DNA from: UBA11524 sp963642705
Lineage (GTDB): Bacteria > Bacillota > Clostridia > Christensenellales > Aristaeellaceae
Direction: 5' to 3'
Assembly: GCA_963642705.1 (NCBI GenBank)
Contig: CAVIHU010000018.1
Span: 1 to 35,946, forward strand
DNA length: 35,946 nucleotides
The position numbers and the translations under genes are program-made. The notes under the pieces are model-generated. The model saw nothing but the letters and a program-made list of their open reading frames with translations. It ran no database searches and was not told the origin of the DNA. Numbering within the stretch: position 1 is the stretch's first letter; each line of letters starts with the position of its first letter. Positions 15,544 through 23,580 of the stretch are shown here, in pieces.

Positions 15544-18372
15544 ATGAATGACCAGATTATCATCCGCGGCGCGAGGGTGCACAACCTTCAGAACGTGGAT
15601 CTGACGATTCCGCGCGACAAGCTGATTGTGTTCACAGGGCTGTCCGGCTCCGGCAAGAGCTCTCTTGCGTTTGATACGCTTTACGCCGAGGGGCAGCGGC
15701 GCTATGTCGAGAGTCTCTCCAGCTACGCGCGGCAGTTCCTCGGGCAGATGGAAAAGCCGGATGTCGACCAGATCGACGGTCTGTCGCCTGCCATTTCCAT
15801 CGACCAGAAGACGACCAGCCGCAATCCGCGCTCGACGGTCGGCACGGTCACGGAGATCCATGATTACCTGCGCCTGCTCTATGCGCGTGTCGGTCATCCG
15901 CACTGCCCGAAATGCGGGCGCGAAATCCGCCAGCAGAGCATTGACCAGATGGTGGACGCCGTCAGCGCATATCCCGACGGAACGAAATTGATGGTGCTCT
16001 GTCCGGTCATCCGCGGCAAGAAGGGCGAGCATCACAAGGTGCTGGAGGATGCGCGAAAAAACGGCTTTGCGCGCGTGCGCATTGACGGCGGGCTGTACCG
16101 CCTCGAGGATGCGCCGGCGCTTGAAAAAAATAAGAAGCACACGATTGACATCGTGGTTGACCGTCTGATCGTCCGGAGCGGCCGCGAGTTTCAGAGCCGC
16201 CTGGCGGACTCCATCGAAACGGCGACGAAGCGCTCCGGCGGACTCGTCATCATCGACCTGATGGACAAGGGTGAGCTGCTCTTCTCGATGAACTACGCCT
16301 GCCCGGACTGCGGCGTTTCGCTTGAGGAGCTCAGCCCGCGCATGTTCTCCTTCAACAGCCCGTACGGCGCGTGCCCGAGCTGCTCAGGTCTGGGCTACCG
16401 CATGGTCGTCAGCCAGGACGTGCTGTTTCCGGACAGAAAGCTGTCCCTGCGGCAGGGCGGACTGAACGCGATGGGCTTCGGCACGGTGGACGGCGACGGC
16501 GTTACAGCGCAGTACCTGCAGGCGCTGGGGGATCGCTTCGGCTTCACGCTCGATACGCCGATTGAGGACATTCCAGCGGACGGCATTCACGCGCTGCTCT
16601 ACGGCACGGGCAGCGAAAAGCTTACCATCACCTATGATACGCCGAGCGGCAAGGGTCAGTACGCCACAACCTTCGAGGGCATTATCCCGTCCATTGAGCG
16701 GCGCTATGAGGAAACCGGCAGCGATGCCATGAAGGCGGCGTACGAGGAATACATGACGGAGGAGCCATGTCCTGTCTGCCGCGGCAGGCGTCTGAAGCCG
16801 GAGGCCCTGGCGGTCACGGTCGGCGGCAAAAACCTCAGCGAGGTGTCCGACCTTGCCATCACGGATGCAAAGGCGTTCCTCTCCTCCCTGACGCTGACGG
16901 AGAAGGAGCGCATGATTGCCGCGCAGATTCTTAAGGAAATCAACGCGCGCATGGGCTTTCTGGAGGATGTCGGGCTTGGCTATCTGACGCTCGGGCGTGC
17001 GGCAGGCTCACTCTCCGGCGGTGAAGCGCAGCGAATCCGGCTGGCGACGCAAATCGGCTCGGCGCTTATGGGCGTGCTGTATATTCTGGACGAGCCGTCG
17101 ATTGGTCTGCATCAGCGCGACAACGAGAAGCTCATCCGTACGCTCAAGAAGATGCGCGATTTGGGCAACACGCTCGTTGTGGTCGAACACGATGAGGACA
17201 CGATGTACGCCGCGGACTGGATTGTCGATGTCGGTCCGGGCGCGGGCATTCACGGCGGACGCATCGTCGCACAGGGCACGGTAGAGGACATCAAACGCAA
17301 TCCGGAGAGCATCACAGGGCAGTACCTGTCCGGCGTGCGGCGCATCGAAATTCCGGATGTCCGCCGTATGCCGCGCGGCTTCCTGACGATTGTCGGCGCG
17401 AGAGAGCACAATCTCAAGAACATCGATGTCCGCGTGCCCCTGGGGTGCCTCTGCTGCGTAACGGGCGTGAGCGGCTCAGGCAAATCCAGCCTCGTCAACG
17501 AAATCCTCTACAAGCATCTGGCAAAGGTGCTCAACCGCGCCAAGACGCGTCCCGGCTCTTTTGACCGCATGGACGGCGTGGAGCAGCTCGACAAGATCAT
17601 CTGCATCGACCAGAGCCCTATCGGACGTACGCCGCGCTCGAATCCTGCAACGTACACCGGGCTGTTCGACCAGATTCGCAAGCTGTTCGCCGCCGCGCCG
17701 GAAGCAAAGGCACGCGGCTACCGCGAAAATCGCTTCTCCTTTAACGTCAAGGGCGGACGGTGCGAAAACTGCGGCGGCGACGGCGTGCTGAAAATCGAGA
17801 TGCACTTCCTGCCGGATATTTTCGTGCCGTGCGACGTGTGCAAGGGCAAACGCTACAACCGCGAAACGCTTGAGGTGACCTACAAGGGCAGGAACATCGC
17901 CGAGGTGCTCGACATGAACATCGAGGAGGCGCTGACCTTCTTCGAGAATCATGAAGGCATCCGACGCAAGCTCGAAACGCTCAGCGATGTCGGTCTGGGC
18001 TACATGAAGCTCGGTCAGGCATCGACGACGTTGTCCGGCGGCGAGGCGCAACGCGTCAAGCTCGCGACGGAGCTCTCCCGGCGTGCGACCGGCAAGACGC
18101 TCTATGTGCTCGATGAGCCGACAACCGGTCTGCACATGGCGGACGTCGATAAGCTCATCGGCGTGCTGCAGCGCCTGACGGATGCGGGCAACAGCGTGCT
18201 GGTCATCGAGCACAATCTCGATGTCATCAAGGTAGCGGATTACCTGATTGATTTGGGTCCCGAGGGCGGCGACAGGGGCGGAACCATCGTCTGCGAGGGC
18301 ACGCCGGAGCAGGTCGCGGACTGTGCAGTCTCCTACACAGGGCAGTTCCTCAGGAAAATGCTGCACCGCTAA
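15544..18372 (+). CDS. uvrA: Excinuclease ABC subunit A
   Basis: This is the damage-recognition ATPase of nucleotide excision repair, which loads UvrB at distorted DNA. The 942-aa length is standard. It has the two ABC ATPase modules of the family: first Walker A GLSGSGKSS (about 31-39), second GVSGSGKSS (about 642-650), and signatures SLSGGEAQR and TLSGGEAQR. Zinc-binding pairs are visible as CPDC...CPSC in the first half and CENC...CDVC in the second. It is a monocistronic gene with its own promoter; uvrB and uvrC are not in the window. A REP-like palindrome begins immediately after the stop. Confidence 0.99.
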   Translation: MNDQIIIRGARVHNLQNVDLTIPRDKLIVFTGLSGSGKSSLAFDTLYAEGQRRYVESLSSYARQFLGQMEKPDVDQIDGLSPAISIDQKTTSRNPRSTVGTVTEIHDYLRLLYARVGHPHCPKCGREIRQQSIDQMVDAVSAYPDGTKLMVLCPVIRGKKGEHHKVLEDARKNGFARVRIDGGLYRLEDAPALEKNKKHTIDIVVDRLIVRSGREFQSRLADSIETATKRSGGLVIIDLMDKGELLFSMNYACPDCGVSLEELSPRMFSFNSPYGACPSCSGLGYRMVVSQDVLFPDRKLSLRQGGLNAMGFGTVDGDGVTAQYLQALGDRFGFTLDTPIEDIPADGIHALLYGTGSEKLTITYDTPSGKGQYATTFEGIIPSIERRYEETGSDAMKAAYEEYMTEEPCPVCRGRRLKPEALAVTVGGKNLSEVSDLAITDAKAFLSSLTLTEKERMIAAQILKEINARMGFLEDVGLGYLTLGRAAGSLSGGEAQRIRLATQIGSALMGVLYILDEPSIGLHQRDNEKLIRTLKKMRDLGNTLVVVEHDEDTMYAADWIVDVGPGAGIHGGRIVAQGTVEDIKRNPESITGQYLSGVRRIEIPDVRRMPRGFLTIVGAREHNLKNIDVRVPLGCLCCVTGVSGSGKSSLVNEILYKHLAKVLNRAKTRPGSFDRMDGVEQLDKIICIDQSPIGRTPRSNPATYTGLFDQIRKLFAAAPEAKARGYRENRFSFNVKGGRCENCGGDGVLKIEMHFLPDIFVPCDVCKGKRYNRETLEVTYKGRNIAEVLDMNIEEALTFFENHEGIRRKLETLSDVGLGYMKLGQASTTLSGGEAQRVKLATELSRRATGKTLYVLDEPTTGLHMADVDKLIGVLQRLTDAGNSVLVIEHNLDVIKVADYLIDLGPEGGDRGGTIVCEGTPEQVADCAVSYTGQFLRKMLHR

Positions 18373-18425
18373 GGCATACCGCACAAATGAGGTGGTACGA
18401 TGAATCGTGAATGTTGTGCCGGCTG
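18373..18425 (+). repeat. REP-like extragenic palindrome, copy 3
   Basis: It starts directly after the uvrA stop. The outer arms CCGCACAA and TTGTGCCGG and the inner hairpin ACGAT-GA-ATCGT are both well formed. This is the most symmetrical of the three copies and defines the element. Confidence 0.7.
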
Positions 18426-18431
18426 AGGCGC

Positions 18432-18451
18432 ATTCGGCGGCGCCGCCGAAT
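18432..18451. repeat. Perfect 20-bp palindrome
   Basis: The sequence ATTCGGCGGC followed by its exact reverse complement GCCGCCGAAT spans these positions. It lies between REP-like copy 3 and the uvrA terminator. Having no loop, it would form either a cruciform or a dimeric protein site. Confidence 0.6.
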
Positions 18452-18478
18452 TGAGCTGTATTCCCTTAACGAAATCTT

Positions 18479-18504
18479 CCGAAACGCCTGTTTTCGGCTT
18501 TTTT
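18479..18504 (+). terminator. Terminator after uvrA
   Basis: CCGAAAC (18479-18485) pairs with GTTTTCGG (18490-18497), loop GCCT, followed by CTTTTTT. It ends just upstream of the galE promoter. Confidence 0.85.
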
Positions 18505-18518
18505 CGAGGCGCATTTTG

Positions 18519-18527
18519 TGATATAAT
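18519..18527 (+). promoter_or_regulatory. Extended -10 promoter of galE, with structured leader
   Basis: TGATATAAT (18519-18527) is a perfect extended -10; a -35 is not obvious. The 60-nt leader has a hairpin GGCGGC (18535-18540) / GCCGCC (18549-18554) whose loop holds an AGGAGG. The functional ribosome site is a separate AGGAG at 18572-18576. Confidence 0.7.
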
Positions 18528-18587
18528 ACCGCATGGCGGCAGGAGGCAGCCGCCGCAAAGAGGAGAACAAAAGGAGAGGGTCAACCG

Positions 18588-19607
18588 ATGAATATCCTGC
18601 TGACCGGCGGTGCCGGATTTATCGCGACGCATACGTGCGTGGAGCTCATGAACGCAGGTCACGACGTTGTAGTGGTGGACAACTACGTCAATTCTCAGCC
18701 CGAGGCGCTTGAGAGAGTCGCAGAGATCACCGGCAAGCATGTCAAGGCGTACGAAGCGAACGTGTGCGATGCTGCCGCGATGGAGCGCATTTTCAGCGAA
18801 AACGCGTTTGATGCCGTCATCCACTTCGCCGGATTGAAGGCCGTCGGCGAATCGGTGCACAAACCGCTGGAATACTACCGCAACAACCTCGATTCCACCC
18901 TGACGCTGTGTGAAACGATGCGCCGCCACGGCTGCAAGCGCATTGTGTTCTCCTCCTCAGCAACCGTGTACGGCGTACCGGATGAGGTGCCGCTGCGCGA
19001 GGACATGTTCTGCAAGGGCTGCACGAACCCCTACGGCTGGACGAAGTACATGATTGAAAAGATTCTGCAGGGCGTCGTCAATGCCGACCCGGAATGGTCG
19101 GTCGTGCTGCTGCGTTACTTCAACCCCATCGGCGCGCATGAGTCCGGCAAAATCGGTGAAGACCCCAACGGCATTCCGAACAACCTGATGCCCTACATCA
19201 CCAAGGTCGCGGCAGGTCAGCTCGACCATCTGACAGTTTTCGGCAACAACTATCACACGAAGGACGGCACCGGCGTGCGCGACTACATCCACGTGGTTGA
19301 CCTCGCCAGGGGTCATGTCTCCGCCTGCGATTATGCCATGAAGCAGCATGGCTGCGAAATCATCAACCTCGGCACCGGCGTGGGCTATTCCGTGCTGGAC
19401 ATTGTCAACACGTTCAGCCGCGTCAACAGCATTCCCGTGCCGTACGTCATCGGCCCGCGCCGCGACGGCGATGTTGATGAGTGCTACGCCGACCCGTCAA
19501 AGGCGAAAAAGCTGCTCGGCTGGGAAGCCACCAAAACGCTTGAGGACATGTGCCGCGACGCGTGGAACTGGCAGAAAAACAACAAAAACGGCTATCGAAA
19601 AAATTAA
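18588..19607 (+). CDS. galE: UDP-glucose 4-epimerase
   Basis: This NAD-dependent extended SDR interconverts UDP-glucose and UDP-galactose, serving galactose use and cell-surface glycan synthesis. At 339 aa it is full length. The dinucleotide motif is GGAGFIATHT at the N-terminus (the third Gly of GxxGxxG is Ala). The catalytic Ser-Tyr-Lys set is in SSSATVYG (about 123-130) and NPYGWTKYM (Tyr and Lys of YxxxK, about 147-151). NPIGAHESGKIGEDPNGIPNNLMPY is the substrate-binding block typical of GalE rather than of other SDR epimerases. It is monocistronic, ending in the multi-hairpin repeat and its terminator. An alpha-galactosidase gene 7 kb downstream gives it an obvious source of galactose. 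Confidence 0.97.
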   Translation: MNILLTGGAGFIATHTCVELMNAGHDVVVVDNYVNSQPEALERVAEITGKHVKAYEANVCDAAAMERIFSENAFDAVIHFAGLKAVGESVHKPLEYYRNNLDSTLTLCETMRRHGCKRIVFSSSATVYGVPDEVPLREDMFCKGCTNPYGWTKYMIEKILQGVVNADPEWSVVLLRYFNPIGAHESGKIGEDPNGIPNNLMPYITKVAAGQLDHLTVFGNNYHTKDGTGVRDYIHVVDLARGHVSACDYAMKQHGCEIINLGTGVGYSVLDIVNTFSRVNSIPVPYVIGPRRDGDVDECYADPSKAKKLLGWEATKTLEDMCRDAWNWQKNNKNGYRKN

Positions 19608-19616
19608 CGGGTCGAT

Positions 19617-19827
19617 TAAAAAACGGGTCAAGGGAGGAACTCCCTTGCAGGGTGCAGGGACAGCGTCCCTGCTGGGGTTTGGGGCAAAGCCCAAAGAAGG
19701 TAATCCAAGTCAACTACGCAAACCATACCAACAAGCGCTGAACAGAGAAGCGGACGCAGTCCGCGGAACGTCTTCAGCGCAGCACATGTATTGAAGGCAG
19801 CTGCTCACATCGAGCGGCTGCTTTTTT
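19617..19827 (+). repeat. Multi-hairpin intergenic element, copy A (possible structured RNA)
   Basis: Successive stems are AAGGGAG/CTCCCTT (about 19630-19652), GCAGGGAC/GTCCCTGC (19658-19676), TTTGGG/CCCAAA (19678-19695), then after a spacer a two-tier hairpin: GCGCTGAA (19735-19742) / TTCAGCGC (19773-19780) enclosing GCGGAC/GTCCGC (19750-19764). It ends in a terminator. The same order of stems occurs at 23581-23800, with sequence changes that largely keep the pairing. Confidence 0.65.
19797..19827 (+). terminator. Terminator of galE / element A
   Basis: GCAGCTGCTC (19797-19806) pairs with GAGCGGCTGC (19812-19821), one G-T wobble, followed by TTTTTT. Confidence 0.9.
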
Positions 19828-20039
19828 CACGTTCAGCTGGGCATGTGGTCTCTTTGTGAATACGGTCGCAGACTTCTCCTGTTTTGCACCCCAAGCCCCT
19901 TCGCCATGCGCTTTTCCTAAGCAGGTTTGTTTGGGTGCATCCCCCCCAAAATCGGCTGATGGAAATGAACCCCACTTGCCCGAAGGGGTTCAAAAAGCGA
20001 ACGAGGTCCGTTGCGCGTTGTAAAATTCCCCTGAAACGC
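19828..20039. other. Non-coding stretch upstream of the peptidase pair
   Basis: About 210 nt without a credible gene. It contains a strong hairpin GAACCCC/GGGGTTC (about 19967-19991) and a looser inverted pair TGCACCC/GGGTGCA (about 19894-19940). Neither is followed by a T-run in the rightward direction. Confidence 0.5.
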
Positions 20040-20067
20040 TTGAACGAATCGCAAAAGTGCGTATAAT
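20040..20067 (+). promoter_or_regulatory. Promoter of the VanY-like peptidase pair
   Basis: The -35 is TTGAAC (20040-20045) and the -10 is TATAAT (20062-20067), spacer 16 bp. AAGGAGG at 20094-20100 is 7 nt before ATG 20108. Confidence 0.75.
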
Positions 20068-20107
20068 ATATCATTGAGTGATTATGCACCTGCAAGGAGG
20101 GATTCTC

Positions 20108-20809
20108 ATGTCTTTGCTTGAAACGCTCGCATCGATGGCTGTTGCAGGCACCATGCTGGTTTCATCCGCGCTCGATGCCGCTGCGCCTCAGAATGATATC
20201 GACGGCACCCTGTTTCTGGTCAATCGTCAATGGCGCGTGAGCAGCACCTACGTGCCGGAACTGGACATCGCCGATGTATCGGGTCAGCTCCGGCAGATGC
20301 GCGAGAGTGCGGCGCGTGCGCTGGAGGAAATGTTCACCGCGTGCAAGGAGGATATCGGCGTCACGCTCAAGGCAGTCAGCGGCTATCGCAGCTACGCCAA
20401 GCAGCAGCGCATTTATAATAACAAGCTCAAGCGCGTCAACGGCAGCACCGAAAAGGCAGATGAATACGTCGCGCGTCCGGGTGCGAGCGAGCATCAGACC
20501 GGCATGGCCATGGACGTCGGGCAGAAGTCCGATGACGTTAACCTGACAAACGGCTTCGGCAAGACAAAGGGCGGCAAGTGGGTCGCGGAGCATTGCTGGG
20601 AATATGGCTTCATCCTGCGCTATCAGGAAGACTGGGAGGACGTGACCGGCTACAAATACGAGCCGTGGCATGTCCGCTATGTCGGCAAGGAGACCGCGCG
20701 GCGCATCCATGAGAACGAGATGCCCCTGGAGGAATATCTGCTGATTCTCCGTCATGATCGGCTGATGAACATCGTGCAGGGCACATACATTACGGAAGCG
20801 GAGGAATAA
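20108..20809 (+). CDS. VanY/DdcY-family D,D-carboxypeptidase (M15B), paralogue 1
   Basis: This 233-aa zinc peptidase is predicted to trim the terminal D-Ala from peptidoglycan stem peptides outside the membrane. A hydrophobic N-terminus (about 1-26) serves as signal peptide or anchor. The zinc and catalytic residues are in SEHQTGMAMD (His129, Asp136) and EPWHVRYVG (Glu185, His188), with the usual SGYRSYAKQQ motif before them. The start is set by AAGGAGG. It sits 5 nt upstream of a second copy, so the two are made together. Without vanA/vanB-type ligases or a VanRS pair nearby, this looks like housekeeping wall maturation rather than glycopeptide resistance. Confidence 0.92.
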   Translation: MSLLETLASMAVAGTMLVSSALDAAAPQNDIDGTLFLVNRQWRVSSTYVPELDIADVSGQLRQMRESAARALEEMFTACKEDIGVTLKAVSGYRSYAKQQRIYNNKLKRVNGSTEKADEYVARPGASEHQTGMAMDVGQKSDDVNLTNGFGKTKGGKWVAEHCWEYGFILRYQEDWEDVTGYKYEPWHVRYVGKETARRIHENEMPLEEYLLILRHDRLMNIVQGTYITEAEE

Positions 20810-20814
20810 GCGAC

Positions 20815-21684
20815 ATGATAACATTGACGCGGCGAATGGCTGCAATCCTGCTGTTGGCGGCGCTGCTGCTCACGGCAACTCCGTCAATACGGTCAATACC
20901 GGCAATGCCGGCAATGCCGGAGGTGATGGCGGAGACGATGACAGAGGAAGAATATGACCTGTCCGACATTGACGGCGTCGTCATTGAGGACACGACCATT
21001 GACCCGCCGGGCTGGAGCTTCGCGCTCTGCCTGAGCGACATTGACCCTGAGCTGGTGAAGCTGGCGAACAAGACATGCCTTCTTTCCTCGGATTATGAGC
21101 CTTCTTCCAGGAAAAAGATGACGCTTCGCAAGGCGTCAGGCGCCGGCACGCTGTATCTGCAAACGGAGTGCGCCGAGGCGCTTGAGCAGCTCTTCGCAGG
21201 CGCGGAGGCTGCCGGCCATCTCCTCTACCTGAAGAGTGCATACCGTGCCTACTCCACGCAGAAAACCATGTACTACAACCGCCTTGAGAAGAACAACGGC
21301 AAGGATGACGGCTGGGTGTCAAAGCCCGGCGCAAGCGACCATCAAACCGGTCTGGGCTGCGACGTGCTGCCGAAATCATGGCGGAATAAGTCAGCCATGA
21401 ACTCGACCATGGCCTCCGAGCCGGAATGCCTGTGGATGGCTGAGCACTGCTGGGAATACGGCTTTGTCATCCGCTATCCCGAGGATAAGGTCGACATCAC
21501 GGAAATCAACTATGAACCGTGGCATCTGCGCTATGTCGGCAGGGAGGTCGCATCCTATATGTGGCACAACAACCTGTGTCTTGAGGAGTTCCATGTTGAG
21601 CTGCAGGCGGCAATTGACGCCTTTCTCGCAGCCGGCGGCGACATCAACCGGGTGCAGAAGCTCATTCAGACCTCCGCAGAATAA
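20815..21684 (+). CDS. VanY/DdcY-family D,D-carboxypeptidase (M15B), paralogue 2
   Basis: This 289-aa sister of the preceding gene has an added acidic region between the signal peptide and the catalytic domain. The signal segment is at about 8-22, followed by a repetitive IPAMPAMP stretch encoded by four 9-bp units. The catalytic residues are intact: SDHQTGLGCD (His176, Asp183) and EPWHLRYVG (Glu234, His237). The zinc motif carries a Cys beside the Asp (GCD), unlike its sister. The start ATG is 5 nt after the preceding stop, with GGAGG inside the preceding gene's last codons. The two copies share the WMAEHCWEYGF-type motif and clearly arose by duplication. Confidence 0.92.
   Translation: MITLTRRMAAILLLAALLLTATPSIRSIPAMPAMPEVMAETMTEEEYDLSDIDGVVIEDTTIDPPGWSFALCLSDIDPELVKLANKTCLLSSDYEPSSRKKMTLRKASGAGTLYLQTECAEALEQLFAGAEAAGHLLYLKSAYRAYSTQKTMYYNRLEKNNGKDDGWVSKPGASDHQTGLGCDVLPKSWRNKSAMNSTMASEPECLWMAEHCWEYGFVIRYPEDKVDITEINYEPWHLRYVGREVASYMWHNNLCLEEFHVELQAAIDAFLAAGGDINRVQKLIQTSAE
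20883..20918 (+). repeat. Four in-frame 9-bp repeats inside a signal-peptide region
   Basis: The units are GTCAATACG, GTCAATACC, GGCAATGCC, GGCAATGCC. They encode S-I-R, S-I-P, A-M-P, A-M-P just after the hydrophobic core, so copy-number change would lengthen the linker by three residues without a frameshift. Confidence 0.75.
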
Positions 21685-21729
21685 TTTTGCGGCGAATCTG
21701 CCGCGTTACTGAAAGGATTTTTCTCCTGC

Positions 21730-22419
21730 ATGAATACCGAACGCAAGCAATTCATCCTGAACAGCCTGTTTTCCGGCATTGCCATCGGCATCGGCTGCAC
21801 GGTTTATCTCTCCTGCTCCAATAAGCTCGTCGGCGCCCTGCTCTTCTGCGCAGGGCTGTTCTTCATCCTGACAAACGGCGGCGTGCTGTTCACCGGCATC
21901 TGCGGACTGAAAACACCGATTCCGAAAATGGCGGCAGTATTCGCGCTCAATGGTCTCGGCACCGTGATTCCTGCCATGGTGAGCTGGTCGAACATCATCG
22001 ACGGCGGAACGAAGCTGGGTGAAACGGCAGCGACCGTCATGCTGAACAAGCTGAGCATGAATCCGGTTTCGTGGCTGCTGAACGGTCTGATGTGCGGCGT
22101 GCTGATGTATCTGGCGGTCATCGGCTACAAGAAGGCGAAGGACAGCCTGCACGGCATCGCGGCGGTGCTGTTTGCGATTCCGGTCTTCATCGTGTGCGGC
22201 TTCGAACACTCCATCGCCGACATGGGTTATCTCGCGATTGCCGCGCCTGCACTCACCGCCACTCAGTTGCTCTCCTGCTTCGGGATGATTCTCGTCATCA
22301 TGCTCGGCAATGTTGCCGGCGGCAAACTGACAAGAATGCTCCTGATCGACTGGCAGGGCAAGGATGCCGCCGTCCCTGTTGCGCAGCCTGCTGACAAGGC
22401 GGCGCTGGCACGCAAATAA
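21730..22419 (+). CDS. Formate/nitrite transporter (FNT) family channel
   Basis: This 229-aa membrane protein has six TM segments. It carries the second FNT signature, GFEHSIADMG (about 157-166; family pattern GFEHSxANM), and the first-repeat counterpart near NGGVLFTGI. It is somewhat shorter than FocA or NirC, mainly because the cytoplasmic N-terminus is short. Members conduct formate, nitrite, lactate or hydrosulfide; the substrate cannot be fixed here. In a fermenting anaerobe formate export is the simplest guess. The ribosome site (GAAAGGA, 12 nt upstream) is weak. It lies 45 nt after the peptidase pair with a small hairpin GCGGC/GCCGC between, so it may be read from the same transcript. 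Confidence 0.88.
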   Translation: MNTERKQFILNSLFSGIAIGIGCTVYLSCSNKLVGALLFCAGLFFILTNGGVLFTGICGLKTPIPKMAAVFALNGLGTVIPAMVSWSNIIDGGTKLGETAATVMLNKLSMNPVSWLLNGLMCGVLMYLAVIGYKKAKDSLHGIAAVLFAIPVFIVCGFEHSIADMGYLAIAAPALTATQLLSCFGMILVIMLGNVAGGKLTRMLLIDWQGKDAAVPVAQPADKAALARK

Positions 22420-22434
22420 ATCTGTTGATTTACG

Positions 22435-22472
22435 GGGGAGTGATCACGGACTTCGTCCGTTCCATACTCCCC
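22435..22472. repeat. Two-tier hairpin between FNT and M42 genes
   Basis: The outer arms GGGGAGT (22435-22441) and ACTCCCC (22466-22472) enclose a perfect inner stem ACGGAC/GTCCGT (22446-22460, loop TTC). There is no T-run. It may be an mRNA-stabilising stem, a factor-dependent terminator, or a small palindromic repeat. Confidence 0.6.
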
Positions 22473-22538
22473 TGACCCGATCCGGATAATCCACTTTGCA
22501 GCCTTCCCTAATCATCCATAGAAAAGGAGATCACCCTC

Positions 22539-23576
22539 ATGAACCGCAAATATGCCGAGCTTGCGCTCCAAAGAACCATGGAGCTCCTCAAAATCGATAG
22601 TCCGACCGGCTATACCGCCGACGCTGTCAAAGCCGTCGGAGACATCTTCACCCAGATGGGCTATGAAGCGCACCTGACGCAAAAGGGCGGCGTTCTCATC
22701 GACCTCGGCGGCGAGGATGCGTCCGACGCGCTCCTCCTCGAGGCGCATACCGATACCCTCGGCGGCATGGTTGCCGAAATCAAGAGCAACGGTCGTCTGC
22801 GCATCACCAATCTCGGCGGCATGAACGCCAACAACGCCGAAACTGAAAACGTCCGCGTCGTCACCAAGTTTGACGGTGTGGTCGAAGGCACCGTACAGCT
22901 CTGCAACCCCTCCACCCACGTCAACGGCAATTACAGCACCACCGCACGCACGTTTGACACGGTCGAGGTCGTGCTGGATGAGGACGTGCATTCCATCGAG
23001 GACGTCCGCAGGCTCGGCATCGATGTCGGCGACTTCGTCTGCTTCGACCCGCGCAGCCGCATCACCGCAAGCGGATATATCAAGAGCCGTTTTCTTGACG
23101 ATAAGCTGTCCGTCGGCATCCTGATGGCATTCGCGCAGTACCTGAAGGATGAGCACCTCACCCCCAGGCGCCGCGTGTACCTTCACGTGACGGTCTACGA
23201 GGAGGTCGGTCACGGCGGTTCTGCTTCCGTGCCTGCAGGCGTGACCGAGGCCATCTCGCTGGATATGGGCTGTGTCGGCGAAGGCATCCAATGCACCGAG
23301 CGTCAGGTATCCATCTGCGCGAAGGACTCTGCCGGTCCGTACAGTTACGAGGTCGTCAGAAAGCTGATTCTCGCTGCCAAACGCGAACAGGCGGATTACG
23401 CCGTCGATGTGTATCCGCATTACGGCTCGGATGTTGAAGCGACGCTCCGTGCAGGCTATGACATCCGCCACGGGCTCATTGGCGCGGGTGTGTATGCATC
23501 CCACGGCTATGAACGCAGCCATATTGACGGCGCATGGAATACACTGAAGGTTGTCAAGGGCTATCTCTTTGACTAA
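22539..23576 (+). CDS. M42 family metallo-aminopeptidase
   Basis: This 345-aa cytoplasmic dinuclear-metal aminopeptidase (FrvX/CelM/TET-like) forms large tetrahedral shells in known members and degrades short peptides. The expected ligands are all present: EAHTDTLGG (His, Asp), FLDDKLS (bridging Asp), VYEEVGHGG (general-base Glu and ligand Glu), LDMG (Asp), and the C-terminal ASHGYERSH (His). AAAGGAG is 9 nt upstream of ATG 22539. It follows a two-tier hairpin and ends before the second multi-hairpin element, so it is probably transcribed alone or by read-through from the FNT gene. Confidence 0.95.
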   Translation: MNRKYAELALQRTMELLKIDSPTGYTADAVKAVGDIFTQMGYEAHLTQKGGVLIDLGGEDASDALLLEAHTDTLGGMVAEIKSNGRLRITNLGGMNANNAETENVRVVTKFDGVVEGTVQLCNPSTHVNGNYSTTARTFDTVEVVLDEDVHSIEDVRRLGIDVGDFVCFDPRSRITASGYIKSRFLDDKLSVGILMAFAQYLKDEHLTPRRRVYLHVTVYEEVGHGGSASVPAGVTEAISLDMGCVGEGIQCTERQVSICAKDSAGPYSYEVVRKLILAAKREQADYAVDVYPHYGSDVEATLRAGYDIRHGLIGAGVYASHGYERSHIDGAWNTLKVVKGYLFD

Positions 23577-23580
23577 TCAA

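Noticed and set aside
17476..18384. Minus-strand frame of 302 codons across the end of uvrA
   Set aside because: It is the antisense shadow of a highly conserved gene. No promoter, ribosome site or domain supports it.
20108..21684. Vancomycin-resistance (van) cluster
   Set aside because: Only VanY-like peptidases are present; no D-Ala-D-Lac/D-Ser ligase, VanH, VanX or two-component system is in the window.
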